Source: Euphorbia lathyris (lineage: Eukaryota; Streptophyta; Magnoliopsida; Malpighiales; Euphorbiaceae). From it: DNA of 64,000 nt. The notes under the pieces were generated by a model that did no database searches, had not been told where the DNA came from, and was given only the letters and a program-made list of their open reading frames with translations. The stretch covers positions 88,181,501 to 88,245,500 of the forward strand of contig NC_088916.1 in the NCBI RefSeq assembly GCF_963576675.1, given 5' to 3'. Position numbers and translations under genes: made by a program. This document shows positions 57,455 to 64,000 of the stretch, piece after piece (the stretch's first letter is position 1; every line of letters starts with the position of its first letter).

Positions 57455-60427
57455 ATGGAGAGTGTAAAAAAACGCAAGAAGTACAAGAGGAGATTACGTC
57501 CGGTACTTAAACCTCACCGACCTATCTTAAATGATTATTCTGATGAAGATACAATTTCCCCGACAAGTCAACAATTGCCTACTTTAGGTGCAAATCAAGG
57601 TAAAAATATAATATTTTGAATCATTTAGCTTTTATTTTCCTAGTACCATGTATGATATTATATATGTTAACTTTTGTTTCATAGAGGGATGGAGACAAAT
57701 CTCAAGAGAAAAGAAGGTACAGAGTGCTGCTAACATTAATGAAGCAACTAGAAATGCAACTGCACGTACACCATCTTCTGTTGCGTCAATGAACGGTACA
57801 TTATATGCAAGTTATGATTTATTTCTTATTCTTGTATTTAATATGAATAAGCTATTTATAATATCTAGTAATCATTTTATTTTGTCAATTAAGATCTTAG
57901 AAATAAAAGGATTACAACGTCCAGTCCTCGTACACGTGCTACTTTCGATGATGAAGGTTTGCATTCTTCATTAAGCCGATCTACTCTCGGTATGACCACG
58001 GTTATTATAATTTTCATTTATCGAGTTTTTTTATATAAATGTTTTTTAGAATGTATAATAACTCTTTGTTCGTTATCTAATATTAGACAAAATGAGGCGT
58101 ACTATAATCAACAATGCTGATAATGAAAATGTTGATGAGATAGATGCTTGTCACTTGCAAGGTTCTGACCATCCACAATCTGATAATCCCATTGATAATC
58201 ATGAATCTGACTATCCTTGCCTATCAGATACGGAGATAAGCGCTGAAAATTCAGAAACTTTTCGAGGTTTGTTTCATTTATAACTTAACATCTTTTTTTA
58301 GCACTTTATACGAAAAATCAGAATATCTTCATTCTGTTTTTTTTAATTAATTAGTGTTGTTACTTATTTTTTAGCGAGATCAGTTGGTAGGGGACCATAC
58401 AAAGGGATGGATCTCGACAAACTTACCAATGGAAGGAAAAACAAATTAGTTGTTTTCATTCCACCGGGCAGATATTTTAGACCAATTGGGAAGCATTCTA
58501 ATAAATTATCGTCATGGTTAGGATACTGCGCTAGAATTTATAGACCTCCGACTGAGTCTTGGGATGAAATTGAAAAGAAGCACAGGTCCCGTTTGTGGGC
58601 TATGATTCAAGTAAATATTATTGTGTTGGACCGATTTTTATTTATTGTGTAGAATTGTTAAATTTTATTAAATATTTAATGAACCTACATATTGTACAGG
58701 ACTATTTTGATGTTAGCACTGATAGCCCTGAAAAGTGGAAGAAACGTGAAGAGTTAGGAAAGGAGGAGCCCGATACGCCAGAAATGAAAAAAGCTAAATT
58801 TGAGTACTTCTGTTTCTTTCAGATGAAAACGGCATATCGCAGATGGAAATATAAATTACATAACCAATATCGCATGTATAGTAATGATGAGGAACGCTTG
58901 AAACATGTTCCTACAGAACTATCTGGAGATGCTTGGAAAGACATGCTTAAAGTTTTTGGAAGCGAGGATTTTCAGGTTAATATATAATGTTTTGTTTAAT
59001 TTATTAGGTGATGGTTAGTATGTATTATTGTTAATTTAATTTTAAATGAATGCTTTCTTACACATTATTAATTTGTAGGAACAAAGTTATATTAATTCAA
59101 CTAATCGTGCTTCTCAAATAGTGGTTTCTTCAACTGGTCTAACCCCTTTCGCACAAGTAGAGTATAAAATGGTAAATATATAGAGCAACTCTTATCAATT
59201 ATTTTTAAAGGGTTTGACTAGTTCTATTTAAGATGATTATACTATTAATGTTGAAGATGGATGAGGAATTAGGCGAATTGCCAAAGGCTTCTGATGTGTG
59301 GAAGGCCACTCATGGAATTACAAATGACCAAGGACAAACTACATTCCATGATTCATAATCAAAAAGGATTTATGTAAGTAATAGAGTTTTTTAAGCAATT
59401 GCCTTGTTAGGATCCTGTCAAACTAGATTAACCTTTGTTTGATACGCTTATTTCATGTGTTTCTATTGATGTTGTGATTCTGATTTTAAATATAATCATA
59501 AAAGCTCTTTGCTTTTCTTGTACTTGGTTCAGATGCCTAAAATGTGCTTATGACATTTTCAGTTTCATGTGTTCTAGTTAGTTGAAAAAACTACAATAGT
59601 GACAAGTGTTATACAAATATTGTGGATTGGCATGTGGTTTTTTTGCATTTAGTTATTGGATGGATGATCAATTTGTGTAAAAGTCTGCATCAAAAAGCAT
59701 AATGAAGAACTATTGTACTACTTTTATCATATGGGATGTGCAGGTTCTGAAATTTACATAATGCTGAAACTTATTTTCTTAAATCTAATTTCAAGTGAAA
59801 TCTCTATTATGGTCTTATGATTGAGTTATTAGACAATTGGTGATTGATTGGTCCATAATATTATATATGTTTGGTCTTCTTTTTTAGGTACTTGTTTGTG
59901 TTTCAGGCTGTTTCATATCTTTATAATTCGCTTATTAAATTTCACTTATGTTTTACATAATATAGGAAGATATGCAAAGGGTTGAGGATCAGCCGATAAA
60001 TGATAATCAGTCTGTTCCCACATCAGATCATGTGCTACAACAGGTATTTGGAGTTAGATCAGGATATGTTCGTGGTAAAGGATTGGGATATAAAGCAATT
60101 ACTAGAGGAATGATGTCTAATGGTAAAAATGATGAAGTTAATGCGCTTAAAAATGAGGTTGCAAGACTGACAGCTGAATTAAAGGCACACGAAGGGCATA
60201 GAAAGGCGCAAGATGAACATGAGGTGGAGCGACAACAGGTTTCTGAATCGTATTGCAGAAGGATGGAAATAATGTTAAAAGAAAATAGCTCAAGGAGTAC
60301 ACAGAATGCTTTGGTAAGTACTTAATTAAACACATTTGCTTTTGAACTATATAATAAACCATATTGTTAATTGGGTGTTTTTGTTCTTACAATTTTGTAG
60401 GAGGAAGAGATGCAAATGGACTTGTGA
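57455..60427 (+). pseudogene. Transposase_24-type (Ptta/En/Spm) gene, ten exons, one nonsense codon
   Basis: I place exons at 57455-57599, 57685-57795, 57894-57989, 58087-58266, 58375-58610, 58700-58975, 59079-59171, 59257-59373, 59966-60313 and 60401-60427; every intron has GT-AG ends and phases join. The protein starts basic (MESVKKRKKYKRRLRP). The family core is in exons 5-9: GRGPYKGMDLDKLTNGRKNK, PPGRYFRPIGKHSNKLSSWLG, then W..MKTAYRRWKYKLH, ELGELPKASDVWKATHG and a final coiled-coil (DEVNALKNEVARLTAELKAH). These proteins act like TNPA/TNP1 accessory proteins that bind element ends. A TAA at 59356-59358 in exon 8 truncates it, unless that exon is spliced differently. Total length would be about 540 residues. 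Confidence 0.8.
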
Positions 60428-61266
60428 AGGTTGTCAATTGATGGATTCGTTAATTTTGAACTTGCTTGCTTTATTGATTAATATCACTAGTTTATTACTT
60501 TTCAACATTGATAGGGATGATGTTTTTGGTTTAGGATGGATTTTTAAATGTTTTGATTTCAATTTACATAAGGTTTTAGATTCTAAATTTATTAAATTTC
60601 ATAGTGGACTGATGAAAGTATCAGAAAGTTGTTTAGAGGTTGCATATCAATATTGTGCGAATAAGATTGTGTTGTGTTTGCTGAGGAAGCTGGCTTGGCA
60701 GCAAAGCTGCTGCTTACGATAAAAAAAAATGTGGGTGTAATCCTGAGCTAAAATGGAGGTCAGCCGAGCTATTGAAATTGTCTGCTTTGAAACTTGCCAT
60801 CCATTGTCTGCTTTGAAAAGCAAGCTGTTTGTACAAGTAGTTAAATATGCTAAGTAGCTTCACCTGTCAAGGCTGAATATCGCTAATCATTAGCTGAAAA
60901 TTAGAGGCTTTGGTCTTCCCCATTTCATTAATTGATTTATAAGTCTCATCTATGGCCACTTAGCTCTTCTACACAATCTTGCATAGATCCTATTCCCTTG
61001 GTTTCATCCATGGCTCCTAGAGAGTTATAATACTGTTTGAAGTATAATTAAGTTGATTTTGTTGGCATGGACAGAGAGGCGACGGTAGTTTAGTTGTGGA
61101 TAAGTAGTCGAGTTTTTATCGAACTGAACACCAAACCACTCAAAAGCTGTTCAACTTTGACATGCTTATACTCGGATTATCAGAAAATACACAAGCTCGA
61201 ACTAAAAGTAGAACTCGGTTCGAGCCTAAATTCCTATTTACTAAAATTGTAATCAAGCTCGAGTTA
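60428..61266. other. CACTA spacer between the two genes
   Basis: Contains the 3' UTR of the first gene. TGTCTGCTTTGAAA occurs twice (about 60779 and 60807), each next to a CCATCCATT- or GCAAGC-like piece. No CACTA right terminus (TAGTG after a T-run) was found here, so I see no sign that the first gene belongs to a separate element. Confidence 0.45.
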
Positions 61267-61275
61267 TTTATAAAT

Positions 61276-61677
61276 GGGATAAGGTGCAAAATATGCACCT
61301 AACGTTTACGGCCAGGAGCAAATTTACCCTTAACGTCAATGATGCAATTATACTTTAACGTTGGCCGCGAAGAGCAATTTTACCCTTAACATTCGGCGAA
61401 ATATTTTGAATTTTTTTTTGTCCAACTCGTAAAATAGAAAGTATATTTTTTAAATTTTTTTCCAAATCTAATCCTATGTTTATGACACTCACATGCAAGA
61501 ATGATGATCGAGAGGACAATTTGATGAATTATTTCTAAAATTGACCAAACTTGACAACGTTAGGGATAAAATGGCTCATGGTTGCCAATGTCAGGGGTAA
61601 AATTGCATTATTTTAAACGTTAGCGGTAAAATTGCCCTTGGCTGTAAATGTTAGGGGGCATTTTTACACCTTTTCCC
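61276..61677. mobile_element. MULE-type foldback MITE, 402 bp
   Basis: Ends GGGATAAGGTGCAAAATATG and, read inward from the right, GGGAAAAGGTGTAAAAATGC. Flanked by the 9-bp repeat TTTATAAAT (61267-61275 and 61678-61686). Arms contain repeated TTAACGTT/AACGTTAG phrases. It is related in style to 34622-35441 and is nested in the CACTA element. Confidence 0.85.
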
Positions 61678-61686
61678 TTTATAAAT

Positions 61687-62899
61687 TGGACGGAATACTA
61701 TCAATCTTTTATCAAGCCTAACGTCAAAACCACTCATGAGCGGATCGAATAACAAATACAATTAATTGGAAAATTGTTTTAATAAATTAACAATAGACAT
61801 AAGGCATGAATAATTTTGGGTTTAATACAAAAAAAAAATGGATTGATCGGATATTTTGGAATCAAATTTTGAAGTGGGATTTATTTGAAATTCTGGTATT
61901 TAATAATGATTTATATTTAAATTTTTTTTTTCAATAGACCAAAAGGACATGGTTTCATTAGACACAGCGTTTCAATAAAACAAAATCAATTATAATCTAA
62001 TCCCAAACTGCGAGCCCCTCTTTCATCCTAATTTCTTACGCCAAAATGGAGAAAACGCAATACCCTTGTCAGGCGATTCAGGCGAGACAACAGTAGCTAC
62101 CTGGACCCAACCTCGGTTGCTTCGCGTCGTCAACGTTCGTCCATAGAGGTTAGATGATTGGTCGTTTTTTAATTTTTAAGTTTGTATCACTTGTTTTTTT
62201 AATCTGTCTTCTAATTTATTCATCTCCATAATTGTGTGTTGGTTTATAGAATAGAACTGCTCATTTTGTTTGAAGTTAATCTAAAATTTCATTGCATATG
62301 ATTGCTTTGGGGATTTTAGGTCTTTTTGTGATTTGGTGGCCTTTTCATCACCAAGTGTTTGTCAAAATACCTGACTGAGCCATATAAAAAATACTTCCAG
62401 TTTAAAATTATGGAAACTGTGAACTAAGTTCCTACTTGTCTCAAAAACCAAGATAGTATGCATCCTAATAGTAGTGGATGAGGTTTGTATTTATGATTGG
62501 TTTGATGCTTAGATAAAAAAAACTAAGAGATTGCAAATAAAGTAGTTGTATGTATAAAGTCTTGACTATTTTAGCTAGGCAAGTATGCTCTGTCTTATAT
62601 AATGGTATTTCTAGTTAGCTAACTAAATGTAAAATGAGCCATGAAATGCAAAGATAAATTCACATGAAGCCCTTGATAGGTCAACTTCAAATATAAATCT
62701 GGTTGACATAAATTATAGAGAAACTTTTTTTTCAAACCGTAAAAAATGCAATTTGAGACATTGATGGAATGAGTAACTCTTTTTGTTCTCAATTTTTTGG
62801 TTTTTTGGTGCTTAGTTCTAGTATCATATTTGACACTTAATCCTCATTATTGTATGTTAAATCAATTATACATAATGTTAATATGTGATTTAATTTCAG
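61687..62899 (+). other. Upstream region of the TNP2-type gene
   Basis: A GC-richer block at about 62040-62150 (AGGCGAGACAACAGTAGCTA), followed by a possible donor (GAGGTTAGAT), may be a 5' UTR exon. The rest is AT-rich with no coding sign. The acceptor TTTCAG ends at 62899. Confidence 0.4.
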
Positions 62900-64000
62900 A
62901 TTGGTTCATAAACGATATGGATATTGATAAGAGTTGGATGGCTCTTGCCAATAGAAAATATCGTAGTTACATTGAAGGAGTTGAAACTTTTTTGAAGTAT
63001 GCGTACAGATTTAAATTGTTGACCGACGTGATTCAATGTCCTTGCAAAAAATGTAGAAATGTTGTTTATAATGATGAATCTACGATTAGATTTCACTTGT
63101 TGAAATTTGGAATTATAACCACATATACAGTTTGGTATTTTCATGGGGAGTCTCCAAATGAAGAACGTGGTATCAATGAATATCCGAATGATAATGATAA
63201 TGAGTCGGATGATGATATGGTTGGATTGGTCAATGATATATATAGTGTTGATCATGATAGTTCAGTTGGTAATGATTGTGACAGTAATAGTATGCTATGG
63301 GAACCTAAAGGGGATGCTGGTGAGTTTTATCGATTACTAAATGAAGCTAAGGAGAAATTGCATTCAGGATGTGAACTCTCGAAATTGGCTACTATTGTCA
63401 AGTTACTTCACATGAAGAGTTTTCACAGATGGACAAATAAATCTTTTGACGATTTACTTAGTTATAATACTGAATGGGAAACATACTATGCCTGAGTCAT
63501 ACAGTAGTGCAAAGAAATATATCCGTCGTTTGGGTCTTCATTATGAAAAATATGATGTCTGTTAAAATATGTGCACTTTATATTGGGGTCCACTTGCAAA
63601 TGCAACATCTTGTGAAATATGTGGATTGTCTAGGTGGAAGTCTGGTGACAATTCAAACGATAATAAGAAAATTCCACACAAGGTCTTACGCTATTTCCCA
63701 TTAAAACCAAGACTGCAGAGGTTGTTTATGTGTACAGAGATATAATGCAGAATTTCCAAAATGGTTCGAGGATCATGTATGTGAATATATCTATGGATTA
63801 TTATAATTTGTTTGAGGTTATATCTCATTATTAGTCCATGTTTTCAATAAATTACATTTATATTATTGATGAACTTGCAGGTTTATGAATTAAATGAACA
63901 TGATGTTGTTTCTAAGGATCTTATGAATCTTGCTTTTGGTCCATACCCACGCTACAAGAGTTACTCGGGTCATATTGTGAATGGCTATCGGTTTCATACT
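62900..64000 (+). pseudogene. TNP2-type CACTA transposase, frameshifted and internally deleted
   Basis: From the ATG at 62917 it shows the transposase-associated domain (Transpos_assoc): DKSWMALANRKYRSYIEGVE, then CPCKKCRN and TVWYFHGES. An acidic linker follows. A frameshift near 63470 leads to MPESYSSAKKYIRRLGLHYE, a TAA in place of a codon at about 63563, then CEICGLSRWKSG and KVLRYFPLKPRLQRLFM, the start of the TNP2 domain. At about 63742 the sequence jumps to AEFPKWFEDH, which in this family lies after the catalytic core. After an intron (63777-63880) comes DLMNLAFGPYPRYKSYSGHI and VNGYRFHT, the DUF4216-type C-terminal domain. The catalytic part and DUF4218 are missing. The gene runs off the window. 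Confidence 0.85.

Larger units (their letters stand above)
55192..64000 (+). mobile_element. CACTA (En/Spm-type) DNA transposon, left end to window edge
   Basis: Starts with CACTACAAAAAAAGAGAG, the CACTA terminal inverted repeat. The break with V is exact: V at 20846 continues TGTGCTCCAG. The element contains a Transposase_24-type gene and a TNP2-type gene, both plus strand, and a nested MULE MITE. The right end lies outside the window. The expected target duplication is 3 bp (CAA, 55189-55191). Confidence 0.88.

Noticed and set aside
60602..60606. TAGTG as the right end of a first CACTA element
   Set aside because: The preceding bases do not match the inverse of the left terminus (no T-run before TAGTG) and no 3-bp duplication fits.
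1..64000. tRNA or rRNA genes, CRISPR arrays, endogenous pararetrovirus
   Set aside because: No cloverleaf, ribosomal or regularly spaced short repeats were seen; the reverse transcriptases present belong to copia and LINE elements.

Overview
The window is AT-rich nuclear DNA of a flowering plant, most likely a eudicot. The signs are plant-type TEs (Ty1/copia with an initiator-Met tRNA primer site, an L1-type LINE with a plant RNase H tail, a CACTA/En-Spm element, a hAT relic, MULE-type foldbacks) and remnants of plant gene families (class II trehalose-6-phosphate synthase, F-box, DEMETER/ROS1-like glycosylase). I cannot name the species. I see no intact host gene. The window is a rearranged, repeat-driven accessory region.

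Layout. 1-1460: 3' half of a decayed copia element with its 3' LTR. 1461-10340: a trehalose-6-phosphate synthase (TPS) fragment on the minus strand, split by a possible SINE, a foldback MITE (3064-3427) and an almost intact LINE (3851-9505, 14-bp target duplication). 10499-11082: a fragment of an F-box gene in inverted duplicate (hairpin), followed by a DEMETER/ROS1-like fragment. 12138-21190: direct repeat unit U (about 4.4 kb, two TPS fragments in opposite orientation) and then segment V (an 800-bp palindrome plus a coiled-coil exon). 22990-24120: another glycosylase-like fragment and a broken RNA-binding-type gene, minus strand. 24230-35720: inverted copies of U and V, carrying a 5'-truncated LINE with a nested solo LTR, a hAT relic, the 5' half of the copia element, and an 820-bp foldback MULE. 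36230-38736: degraded foldbacks and unrecognised sequence. 38737-55191: a tandem array of three U copies (period about 4.5-4.7 kb) ending in a second V. 55192-64000: a CACTA element inserted in that V copy and running off the window. It holds a ten-exon Transposase_24-type gene and an internally deleted TNP2-type gene.

How it fits together. Repeated direct and inverted segmental duplication has spread at least sixteen fragments of one TPS exon region over both strands. Because the same segments exist in several copies, the window contains its own empty sites: the CACTA insertion at 55191 is empty at 20845, and the copia insertion (duplication CGTAT) is empty at 31970-31974. The most interesting structures are two long hairpins made from host-like sequence (F-box, 10.5-11.1 kb; 800-bp palindrome, 19.6-20.4 kb, duplicated at 54.0-54.7 kb) and the two-strand TPS fragment arrays. 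All could give double-stranded RNA. This is inference; no function is shown by the sequence itself.
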